This document shows, piece after piece, positions 24,774 through 32,025 of a stretch of 64,000 nt of DNA. A program made the position numbers and the translations under genes. Each line of letters starts with the position of its first letter. The first letter of the stretch is position 1. The DNA is from an uncultured Burkholderiales bacterium (lineage in GTDB: Bacteria; Pseudomonadota; Gammaproteobacteria; Burkholderiales; Burkholderiaceae). A model generated the notes under the pieces. That model was not told the DNA's origin, ran no database searches, and worked only from the letters and a program-made list of their open reading frames with translations. Location: the NCBI GenBank assembly GCA_946480465.1, contig CAMLJY010000002.1, positions 129,114-193,113 on the forward strand, given 5' to 3'.

Positions 24774-26042
24774 ATGACCCTTTCGTACGTCACTCCGACC
24801 GCCGACAGCCCCTGGGGCACCTACCTGTCGCAAGTCGACCGCGTGCTGCCCTACCTGGGCTCCCTGGCGCGCTGGGCCGAATCCCTGAAGCGCCCGAAGC
24901 GCGCGCTGATCGTCGACGTGCCGATCGAACTCGACGACGGCACCATCGCCCACCACGAGGGCTACCGCGTGCAGCACAGCCTGTCGCGCGGCCCCGGCAA
25001 GGGCGGCGTGCGCTACCACCCGGACGTGACGCTGGAAGAAGTGATGGCGCTGTCCGCCTGGATGAGCATCAAGAACGCCGCGGTGAACCTGCCCTACGGC
25101 GGCGCCAAGGGCGGCATCCGAGTCGACCCGAAGAAGCTCTCGATCAAGGAACTGGAGCGCCTGACGCGCCGCTACACCAGCGAGATCGGCATCATCATCG
25201 GCCCGCAGCAGGACATTCCCGCGCCGGACGTCAACACCAACGGCCAGATCATGGCCTGGATGATGGACACCTATTCGATGAACGTCGGCGCCACCGCGAC
25301 CGGCGTCGTCACCGGCAAGCCCATCCACCTGGGCGGCTCGCTGGGCCGCGTCAAGGCCACCGGCCGCGGCGTGTTCGTGACCGGCCGCGAGGCCGCCCGC
25401 CGCATCGACCTGAACCTGGAAGGCGCGCGCGTCGCGGTGCAGGGCTTCGGCAACGTGGGGTCGTCGGCCGCCGAGCTGTTCGGCCAGGCCGGCGCCAAGA
25501 TCGTCGCCGCGCAGGACCACACCGGCACCATCGTCAACAGCCAGGGTTTCGACCTCGCCAAGCTGATCCCGCACGTGCGCGACACCGGCGGCGTGGCCGG
25601 CTTCAAGGACGCCGAGGTCTGCGACAACGAGGCCTTCTGGGACCTGCCCTGCGACATCCTGATCCCCGCCGCGCTGGAAGGCCAGATCACCGCCGACCGC
25701 GCCCGCCGCATCCAGGCCAAGCTGGTGCTCGAAGGCGCCAATGGCCCGACGGTGCCCAGTGCCGACGACATCCTGGCGGACCGCGGCATCCTGGTGGTGC
25801 CCGACGTGATCTGCAACGCCGGCGGCGTCACGGTCAGCTACTTCGAGTGGGTGCAGGACTTCTCGTCCTTCTTCTGGACCGAGGACGAGATCAACCTGCG
25901 GCTGGACAAGATCATGGTCGGCGCGCTGCGCAAGATCTGGGACACGGCGGACCAGCACCGCATCACGCTGCGCACCGCGACCTTCGCGGTCGCCTGCGAG
26001 CGCATCCTGATGGCGCGCCAGGAGCGCGGCCTGTACCCCTGA
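24774..26042 (+). CDS. gdhA: Glutamate dehydrogenase (Glu/Leu/Phe/Val family)
   Basis: This 422-aa protein catalyses reversible oxidative deamination of glutamate to 2-oxoglutarate. The substrate loop [12 protein letters not shown] (residues 74-84), the catalytic Lys in [14 protein letters not shown] (Lys112), the Asp in [14 protein letters not shown] and the Rossmann motif [17 protein letters not shown] are all present. The upstream reading frame is open for 26 more codons, but the ATG at 24774, after ACAGGACCGACC, gives the family N-terminus. Two Lrp/AsnC regulators follow on the same strand, and control of gdhA by one of them is plausible. Confidence 0.93.
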   Translation: MTLSYVTPTADSPWGTYLSQVDRVLPYLGSLARWAESLKRPKRALIVDVPIELDDGTIAHHEGYRVQHSLSRGPGKGGVRYHPDVTLEEVMALSAWMSIKNAAVNLPYGGAKGGIRVDPKKLSIKELERLTRRYTSEIGIIIGPQQDIPAPDVNTNGQIMAWMMDTYSMNVGATATGVVTGKPIHLGGSLGRVKATGRGVFVTGREAARRIDLNLEGARVAVQGFGNVGSSAAELFGQAGAKIVAAQDHTGTIVNSQGFDLAKLIPHVRDTGGVAGFKDAEVCDNEAFWDLPCDILIPAALEGQITADRARRIQAKLVLEGANGPTVPSADDILADRGILVVPDVICNAGGVTVSYFEWVQDFSSFFWTEDEINLRLDKIMVGALRKIWDTADQHRITLRTATFAVACERILMARQERGLYP

Positions 26043-26085
26043 ATGTGAATTCGGCCCTCAATCGGGGGTAGTGAGAAACCCGGGG

Positions 26086-26115
26086 TGGCACGCGGCATGC
26101 ATGTTCCACGTGCCA
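26086..26115 (+). promoter_or_regulatory. Dyad and sigma-54-like -24/-12 element before the first Lrp gene
   Basis: TGGCACGCGG and CCACGTGCCA form an imperfect inverted repeat (arms of ten with one mismatch) around a 10-bp centre holding ATGCAT. The left half also reads TGGCAC-N5-ATGCA. It has the GG and GC doublets 12 bases apart as in sigma-54 promoters, with one mismatch in the -12 box. The ATG of the regulator lies 64 bases after the dyad. It may be an operator for autoregulation, a sigma-54 promoter, or both. Confidence 0.4.
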
Positions 26116-26179
26116 TAGTTCGGGCCTGCTGTAGCCAGATGTTCGGCCTGCCCCCGACCGGCCTGGACATTTCACAGTC

Positions 26180-26713
26180 ATGACTGACACCCCGCCGAAC
26201 TCCGCCCCCGCGGCCTCGCCCGCTGCTGCCGCCACCTCGCCTGCCGCCGGCGACCGCGGCCTCGACAAGATCGACGCCCGCATCCTGCGCGCGCTGCAGA
26301 AGGACGGCCGCATCTCGAACCTGAAGCTCGCCGAACAGGTGCACCTGTCCCCCACGGCGGTGCTCGAGCGCGTGAAGCGGCTGACGCGCGAGGGCTTCAT
26401 CCTCGGCTACGAGGCGCGGCTCAACCCCGCGAAGCTCGGCGCCGGGATGATGGTCTTCGTCGAGGTGCTGCTCGACCGCACCGCGCCCGACGTGATGGAC
26501 ATGTTCAAGGCCGCGGTGCAGGCCCGGCCCGAGATCCTGGAATGCCACCTGGTGGCCGGCGGCTTCGACTACCTGATCAAGACCCGCGTGGCCGACATGC
26601 GGGCCTACCGCGAGATGATCGCCACGGTCATCTGGAGCCTGCCCGGCGTGCGCGAAACGCGCACCTACACGGTGATGGAAGAGGTCAAGAACCACACCGC
26701 CCTGCCGATCTGA
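26180..26713 (+). CDS. Lrp/AsnC family transcriptional regulator (first of two)
   Basis: This 177-aa protein has an Ala/Pro-rich N-terminal extension of about 28 residues. A helix-turn-helix follows (LDKIDARILRALQKDGRISNLKLAEQVHLSPTAVLERVKRL in the usual layout, residues about 30-72), then the RAM ligand-binding domain, with VVAGGFDYL-type motifs near its centre (LVAGGFDYLIKTRVAD). The closely related regulators BkdR and Lrp respond to amino acids. It lies 137 bases after gdhA on the same strand. The second regulator downstream is a clear paralogue, so these are tandem duplicates that have diverged. Confidence 0.93.
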   Translation: MTDTPPNSAPAASPAAAATSPAAGDRGLDKIDARILRALQKDGRISNLKLAEQVHLSPTAVLERVKRLTREGFILGYEARLNPAKLGAGMMVFVEVLLDRTAPDVMDMFKAAVQARPEILECHLVAGGFDYLIKTRVADMRAYREMIATVIWSLPGVRETRTYTVMEEVKNHTALPI

Positions 26714-26736
26714 TCGCGATCTGAATCGCGATCTGA
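26713..26736. repeat. 12-bp tandem duplication after the first Lrp gene
   Basis: ATCGCGATCTGA occurs twice without a gap, beginning at the last base of the TGA stop. Each copy contains most of the palindrome GATCGCGATC. A third partial copy (CGATCTGA) overlaps the stop codon. Confidence 0.75.
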
Positions 26737-26833
26737 AACGGTCTCGCCGCGAGCGGCTCTTTGCCGCAGATCCGTCGGCCGGCGCCGGCGAAATCAGTGA
26801 ATGCGCGATGGCGAAGTGCGGCACCGTAGCGGT

Positions 26834-27298
26834 ATGCACTCGTCGATCGACGACATCGATGCGCAGCTGCTGCGCCTGCTGCAGGCCGATGGCCGGATGT
26901 CCAAGCAGAAACTGGCCGACGCCGTGGGCCTGTCGGCCGCGGCCACGCACGACCGCGTCAAGCGCCTGACCGACGAGGGCTACATCCTCGGCTACGAGGC
27001 GGTGCTCAACCCGATGAAGCTGTGCGCCGGCCTGCTGGTGTTCGCCGAGGTGCGGCTGGAGTACACCGGCGTCGGCGTGGCCGATGCCTTCCGTGCCGCG
27101 GTGCAGGTGCGGCCCGAGATCCTCGAGTGCTACGAGGTCGCCGGCAGCTTCGACTACATGATCAAGACGCGCGTGGCCGACATGGGCGCCTATCGCGACT
27201 TGGTAGCGTCCGTCGTCTGGACCCTGCCCGGCGTGCGCGACCTGCGCACCTTCGCGGTGATGGAAGAGATCAAGAACACCGCGCGCATCCCGTTCTGA
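26834..27298 (+). CDS. Lrp/AsnC family transcriptional regulator (second of two)
   Basis: From the ATG at 26834 this is 154 aa, the normal Lrp length. An upstream in-frame ATG at 26801 would add 11 residues and is less likely. The helix-turn-helix (DDIDAQLLRLLQADGRMSKQKLADAVGLSAAA) is followed by the RAM domain with YEVAGSFDYMIKTRVAD. It shares many positions with the preceding regulator, including the EEIKN/EEVKN C-terminal segment, but lacks the N-terminal extension. It is probably the partner or rival of the first one in control of amino-acid genes such as gdhA. The ligand cannot be told from the sequence. Confidence 0.93.
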   Translation: MHSSIDDIDAQLLRLLQADGRMSKQKLADAVGLSAAATHDRVKRLTDEGYILGYEAVLNPMKLCAGLLVFAEVRLEYTGVGVADAFRAAVQVRPEILECYEVAGSFDYMIKTRVADMGAYRDLVASVVWTLPGVRDLRTFAVMEEIKNTARIPF

Positions 27299-27589
27299 TC
27301 CCTCGCGCGGGGCGCTTTTCACCGGGGTGGTGCCGCCTGCAACAGGCGTTAACACGAATCGGGAAAACGCCATCCCCCGGATTTAGGGGTTGTCCAGACA
27401 AGCTGCCGAGAATGTCACGTATCCTGATTTTTCGTGGCTGGGTGATCCCGCGGCCTGCGAGTCCGATGGCGCCGCGCTGACATCCAACAGCGACCGGCCG
27501 TGGGAGTGCGCAGCCCTTTTTGTGCGCAGGGTCCTCAGCGATGCGAGCTTGTTGTCCATCAACGTCGAACGCACGAGGACCCATCGATC
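27299..27589 (+). promoter_or_regulatory. Upstream region of the PEP-CTERM gene with two small repeats
   Basis: This stretch has no convincing gene. It contains the dyad TTGTC-CA-GACAA at 27390-27401 and a direct repeat GTGCGCAG at 27506-27513 and 27522-27529 with an 8-bp spacer. It should hold the promoter for the PEP-CTERM and protease genes. I could not identify a convincing sigma-54 or sigma-70 element. Confidence 0.3.
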
Positions 27590-28273
27590 ATGAAACGCTT
27601 GAATGTGCTGGCCTCCGCCCTGGCGGCCGCCGCAGCGCTGGCGCTGCCCACCACGGCTTCGGCCGCCTTCGTCTGGGGCGAGCAGGCGCCGGGCGCCGGC
27701 GACGTGCTGGCGACCGCGCAGGCCACCTACGACAACGCCTTCAACACCATGAGCGGGATCTCGGGTGCGCTGCAGAACAACGGCGATGCCTACGAGGTGG
27801 ACCTGTACCGCATCCGCATCGACGACCCGCTGAACTTCTCCGCGTCGGTCACCGACGGCCTCAACGACTTCGCGCTGTTCCTGTTCGATGCCGCCGGCGC
27901 GGGCGTCTTCATGAGCGACGACAACCCCTTCCCGGATCCGTGGATCAACGGCGCGCCGGTGGCCTCGGGGCTGTACTACCTGGCGGTGGCGCTGATGGTG
28001 TCGACGCCGGTCGATGAATTCGGCAACGCGATCTTCGACTGCTTCGGCTGCACCAGCGCCGGGGCGGTCGCCGGCGCCGGCGCCCTGGAGGGCTGGATGC
28101 TGAACAGCTCCTTCGCCGGCTCGCCCTTCAACTACGAAGTGCAGCTCGTCGGCGCCACCAACAGCGACATCCCCGAACCCGCCACCGCCGCGCTGCTGAT
28201 GGCCGGCGGCATCGGCGCCTGGCTGTCGTCGCGCCGCCGCAAGAACGTGCCGCAGAGCGCCGTCGCTGCCTGA
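27590..28273 (+). CDS. PEP-CTERM sorting-signal protein
   Basis: This 227-aa exported protein has a signal peptide (residues 1-23, ending TASA-A) and a C-terminal PEP-CTERM anchor. The anchor is made of PEPATAALLMAGGIGAWL followed by SSRRRKN, the site processed by exosortase (EpsH/XrtA type). The mature part (about 175 residues) is Gly/Asp/Asn-rich, with a short FDCFGC motif and no catalytic signature. Such proteins usually decorate the cell surface or exopolysaccharide matrix in betaproteobacteria. No exosortase or EPS genes are in the window. The next gene, 48 bases downstream, is a secreted subtilase, perhaps acting on it or exported alongside it. Confidence 0.88.
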   Translation: MKRLNVLASALAAAAALALPTTASAAFVWGEQAPGAGDVLATAQATYDNAFNTMSGISGALQNNGDAYEVDLYRIRIDDPLNFSASVTDGLNDFALFLFDAAGAGVFMSDDNPFPDPWINGAPVASGLYYLAVALMVSTPVDEFGNAIFDCFGCTSAGAVAGAGALEGWMLNSSFAGSPFNYEVQLVGATNSDIPEPATAALLMAGGIGAWLSSRRRKNVPQSAVAA

Positions 28274-28321
28274 TCCGGGCGACGAACGGTCACTCCACGA
28301 GAGAGAGCTAGGAGGTTTTCA

Positions 28322-31300
28322 ATGCAAACGAAGAGCTTTGCGAAGAGCGCGCTGACCCTGGGCGCCATCCTCGCGGTCCAGGGCACCGTGGTGGCGCAGA
28401 CCGCGCTGCCCGGTGATGCCGCGTCGCTGCGCCTGCCCGCCCCCGTCACGGCCGGCCAGCTGCCCTCGCGCCTGCGCCAGCAGGTGGGCACGGTGCAGGT
28501 CGCTGTGCGCCTGGCCGACCAGCCGCTGGCGCTGGCCGTCGGCGCCAACGCCAAGCGCGTGGGCAGCAAGATGACGCTGTCGCAGCGCCAGGCCTACGTG
28601 GCTTCGCTGAAGAGCAAGCAGGACGCGCTGATGGCGCAGATCCGCAACCTCGGCGGCAGCGAGGTCGCGCGCCTGACCAAGACCTACAACGGCCTGGTCG
28701 TCGCCGTCGACGCGGCCAAGCTGCCGCAGGTCGCCCGGCTGACCGGCGTCACCGGCATCCGCCCGATCGTCAACTTCGAGAAGCAGCTCGGCAGCACGGT
28801 GCCCTACGTCGGCGCGGCGGCGCTGCAGGCCACCGGCGTCACCGGCGCCGGCGTGAAGATCGCGGTGCTGGATTCGGGCATCGACTACACCCACAAGAAC
28901 CTCGGCGGCTCGGGCCTGCTGTCCGACTTCAACGCCGCGGCGGCGGCCGCCGGCAGCACGGCGCCGGCCGGCCTGTACCCCACGGCCAAGGTCATTGGCG
29001 GTCATGACTTCGTCGGCGAGGTCTGGCCCAGCGGCGACCTGGCCCCCGACCCCAACCCGATCGACGCCGGCAGCGACGCCGGCCACGGCACGCACGTGGC
29101 GGACATCGCCGCCGGCGCCAGCCTGGACGGCACGCACAAGGGCATGGCCCCGGGCGCCCAGCTGTACGCGGTCAAGGTCTGCAGCAGCGTGTCCACCAGC
29201 TGCAGCGGCCTGGCCATCCTGCAGGGCCTGGAATGGGCGATGGACCCCAAGGGCGACCTGAGCTTCGACGGCGCCGCCGACATCGTCAACCTCTCGCTCG
29301 GCGCCAGCTACGGCCAGCGCGAGAACCCGTCGACCGAGGCGGTGACCAACCTGGTGCGCTTCGGCATCGTCGCGGCCATCTCGGCCGGCAACTCGGCCGA
29401 CCGGCCCTACATCCTCGGCTCGCCGTCGAACGCGCCGGAGGCGATCAGCGTCGCGCAGACCGCGCTGCCCAGCGGCAAGGGCTTCTCGCTGCTCGTGACC
29501 GCCCCGGCACCGGCCACCTACACCAACACCAACACGCTGCCGTGGGCGCCGATCACCTCCGGTTTCAGCGGCCCGCTGAAGATCGCCGGCCCGGCCGGCT
29601 CGGCGGCCACGCTGGCCTGCACGGCAGGCGCGACGGTGGACTACACCGGCACGGTGGCGCTGCTGGACCGCGGCAGCTGCAACATCAGCACCAAGGTCAA
29701 GAACGCGACCGACAAGGGTGCGATCGGCGTCATCCTGGCCAACAACGCCCCCGGCGACGCACCCAGCTTCAGCCTCGGCGTCGAGACGCCGCCTTTCGCG
29801 CAGACGCTGGTGGTCACCCAGTCCATCGGTGCCGCGCTGCGCGGCATGTCCGGCACGGTGCAGGTGGCGGTGGACCCGGGCGTCTTCACCTCGCTGGCCG
29901 GCAGCATGGCGTCGACCTCGTCACGCGGCCCGAGCTATGACTTCGGCGCGCTGAAGCCGGAGATCGGCGCGCCCGGCGCGTCCACCTCCGCGCTGAACGG
30001 CAGCGGCACCGGCACCGAGCCCTTCGGCGGCACCTCCGGCGCCGCGCCGATGGTGACCGGCGCTGCCGCGCTGCTGCTCGAGAAGTACCCGAGCGCGCTG
30101 CCCACCGAGGTCAAGGCGCGGCTGATGAACGCCGCGCACAAGGACGTCACCATCAACCCGCAGACGATGCCGGGCGTGCTGGCGCCGGTCTCGCGCATCG
30201 GCGCCGGCGAGCTGCGCGCGGACAAGTCCGCCGCGCTGAGCACCACCGTCTGGGATGCCGGCAATCCCTACGGCGTCGGCCTGTCCTTCGGCTCGATGCG
30301 GGTGGCCGCGGCAACCACGGTGACGAAGAAGATCGCGGTGCGCAACCACTCGGCTTCGCCGCGCACCTACACCATCGCCCGCAGCTTCCGCTATGCCAGC
30401 GACGAGACCAGCGGTGCCGTGACGCTGACCGCGCCCGCCAGCATCAGCGTGCCGGCCAACGGCACCGCGGCCTTCGCGGTGACGATGAAGGTCGACCCGA
30501 GCAAGCTCCCGGCGTGGAACCTCTTCGGCGGCGGCACGCAGGGCAACGGCTCGCTGCTGCAGGCCGTGGAGTTCGACGGTTATCTGAGCGTCAGCGAAGG
30601 CGGCGAGACCGCGTCCATCCCGTGGCACGTGCTGCCGCACCGCGCCCACAACACCGTCGCCGCGGCCAGCGGCAGCGTGGCGTCGGGCGTGGCGATCAGC
30701 AACCTCGGCGGCGCGCAGTCGGCCACGATGGACGTGTTCGCGCTCACCGGCACCAGCCCGCAGAGCACGATCACCCGGTCCACCTACGGCGGCGGCCAGC
30801 CGCTGGTGGACATGAAGGCGGTCGGCGTGCGGCCGGTGGACGTGGGCGTGCCCGGCGTGCAGTTCGGCATCGCCACGTTCGGCGAGAAGGCGCACCCGGC
30901 CTACCCGGCGGAGTACGACGTCTACGTCGATTCCAACAACGACGGCATCGACGACTACGTGATCTACAACTCCGAGCTGTCCGGCTTCGGCGCCACCGGC
31001 CAGACCGTCGTCAACGTCTTCGACCTCAACACCGGCAGCACGACGACGAAGTTCTACGCCGCGGCGGACCTGAACTCGTCGAACATGATCTACACCGTGC
31101 TGGCGTCGGACATCGGCATCAGCAGCCCGACGCAGAAGTTCCGCTTCTCGGTGTATTCGTTCGACAACTACTTCACCGGCGACCTCACTGACGCGGTGGT
31201 GGACATGGTGCACACCTTGGGCACGCCCAAGTACGCCAGCGTCCTGGGCGATTCGCTCGGCGTGCCGGTGGGCTTCTCGGGCGCGCTGCCGGTCTCGGCA

Positions 31301-31405
31301 CCGGCGGGCGGCGCGGCGGCTTCGCCGTCGCAGACCGGCCTGCTGCTGCTGTACCGTGACGCGAAGAGCAAGCGCGAGTCGGACGTGGTGACGATCACGC
31401 CCTGA
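28322..31405 (+). CDS. Secreted S8 (subtilisin-like) serine protease with PA domain
   Basis: This 1027-aa protein starts at an ATG behind a strong AGGAGG ribosome site. It has a signal peptide (residues 1-25) and an I9-like propeptide region (about 45-145). The catalytic triad is Asp184 in VLDSGID, His255 in GHGTHV and Ser572 in GTSGAAP, and SAGNSA supplies the oxyanion Asn. A protease-associated (PA) domain is inserted before the Ser, with the DRGSCNISTKVKNA segment. After about residue 640 there is a Fn3-like beta domain and a long C-terminal part with a calcium-type DSNNDGIDDYV motif. The layout is that of vpr/C5a-peptidase-like subtilases. No anchor is visible, so it is probably released or bound by the matrix. 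Confidence 0.92.
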   Translation: MQTKSFAKSALTLGAILAVQGTVVAQTALPGDAASLRLPAPVTAGQLPSRLRQQVGTVQVAVRLADQPLALAVGANAKRVGSKMTLSQRQAYVASLKSKQDALMAQIRNLGGSEVARLTKTYNGLVVAVDAAKLPQVARLTGVTGIRPIVNFEKQLGSTVPYVGAAALQATGVTGAGVKIAVLDSGIDYTHKNLGGSGLLSDFNAAAAAAGSTAPAGLYPTAKVIGGHDFVGEVWPSGDLAPDPNPIDAGSDAGHGTHVADIAAGASLDGTHKGMAPGAQLYAVKVCSSVSTSCSGLAILQGLEWAMDPKGDLSFDGAADIVNLSLGASYGQRENPSTEAVTNLVRFGIVAAISAGNSADRPYILGSPSNAPEAISVAQTALPSGKGFSLLVTAPAPATYTNTNTLPWAPITSGFSGPLKIAGPAGSAATLACTAGATVDYTGTVALLDRGSCNISTKVKNATDKGAIGVILANNAPGDAPSFSLGVETPPFAQTLVVTQSIGAALRGMSGTVQVAVDPGVFTSLAGSMASTSSRGPSYDFGALKPEIGAPGASTSALNGSGTGTEPFGGTSGAAPMVTGAAALLLEKYPSALPTEVKARLMNAAHKDVTINPQTMPGVLAPVSRIGAGELRADKSAALSTTVWDAGNPYGVGLSFGSMRVAAATTVTKKIAVRNHSASPRTYTIARSFRYASDETSGAVTLTAPASISVPANGTAAFAVTMKVDPSKLPAWNLFGGGTQGNGSLLQAVEFDGYLSVSEGGETASIPWHVLPHRAHNTVAAASGSVASGVAISNLGGAQSATMDVFALTGTSPQSTITRSTYGGGQPLVDMKAVGVRPVDVGVPGVQFGIATFGEKAHPAYPAEYDVYVDSNNDGIDDYVIYNSELSGFGATGQTVVNVFDLNTGSTTTKFYAAADLNSSNMIYTVLASDIGISSPTQKFRFSVYSFDNYFTGDLTDAVVDMVHTLGTPKYASVLGDSLGVPVGFSGALPVSAPAGGAAASPSQTGLLLLYRDAKSKRESDVVTITP

Positions 31406-31453
31406 CCGTCCCGCGGTCGGCGGCCGGCCTTCCATGCCGGCCGCCTAACCAGC

Positions 31454-31486
31454 AAAGCCCCCGGCCCCGGCCGCGGGGCTTTTTTT
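31454..31486 (+). terminator. Rho-independent terminator after the subtilase gene
   Basis: AAAGCCCC pairs with GGGGCTTT around a GC-rich centre (CGGCCCCGGCCG region), followed by a run of seven T. It lies 49 bases after the protease stop and is the clearest intrinsic terminator in the window. Confidence 0.9.
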
Positions 31487-31492
31487 CTTGCG

Positions 31493-31544
31493 GCGTGTCC
31501 TGGCCGCGTGTCCTGGCCGCGTGTCCTGGCCGCGTGTCCTGGCC
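31493..31544. repeat. Four tandem copies of a 13-bp repeat
   Basis: The unit GCGTGTCCTGGCC is repeated four times without variation (31493, 31506, 31519, 31532), six bases after the terminator T-tract and just before the 3' end of the convergent lipoprotein gene at 31573. The repeat is outside any gene. Perfect copies suggest recent slippage, so the copy number may vary between strains. Confidence 0.92.
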
Positions 31545-31572
31545 GCTGCTTCGGTGCGTGTTCGGCGCCGGT

Positions 31573-32025
31573 TCAGCGTGTGGGCAGCGCGCCGCCGGTG
31601 CCGTCGCTGCGTTCGCGCAGGCGGCAGGTGCCCAGCGCGCCGGCTTCGCCGGGCACGCAGCGCGCACCGGGGTCGGGCAGCACGCGGCAGATCGACATCT
31701 CGCCGCGGGCGCTGCCCGGCCGGCGGTGCGCCAGCGGCGCGGCGGCGGCCTTCAGCGCCGCCTCGTCGGAGCGCAGCGTCGACCACGCCAGGTAGGACGC
31801 CGGGCCGCCGCAGGCCAGCGTGCCGACCGGCAGCGTGCGGCACTGCGTGTCGTCGCGGCAGGCGGCATCGCCGATCAGGGCCTGCAGGGCCGCGAAGTCG
31901 CGGTCGGCCGCCGCATCGGCGCGGCCGGCCGGCGCGCTGGTGCCTGCCGTGGGCAGGCAGCCTGCGGCGGCCAGCAGCAAGCCCGCCGCTGCCGCCGCGC
32001 TCCGGATGCCGATGCCGTTCGTCAT
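31573..32025 (-). CDS. Lipoprotein of unknown function
   Basis: This 150-aa protein has a lipoprotein signal peptide with lipobox LAAAGC (Cys23). The mature part has the segment ACRDDTQCRTLPVGTLACGGP and further Cys, six in all after the lipid Cys, so it probably folds with disulfides in the periplasm. Its ATG overlaps the recG stop by four bases (TCAT on the + strand), so it is translated with recG. The partnership with a DNA helicase looks positional and not functional. No family name can be given. Confidence 0.75.
   Translation of the reverse strand: MTNGIGIRSAAAAAGLLLAAAGCLPTAGTSAPAGRADAAADRDFAALQALIGDAACRDDTQCRTLPVGTLACGGPASYLAWSTLRSDEAALKAAAAPLAHRRPGSARGEMSICRVLPDPGARCVPGEAGALGTCRLRERSDGTGGALPTR

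Noticed and set aside
31493..31544. Tandem 13-bp units as a CRISPR array
   Set aside because: There are no spacers between the units, the unit is too short and no cas genes are present.
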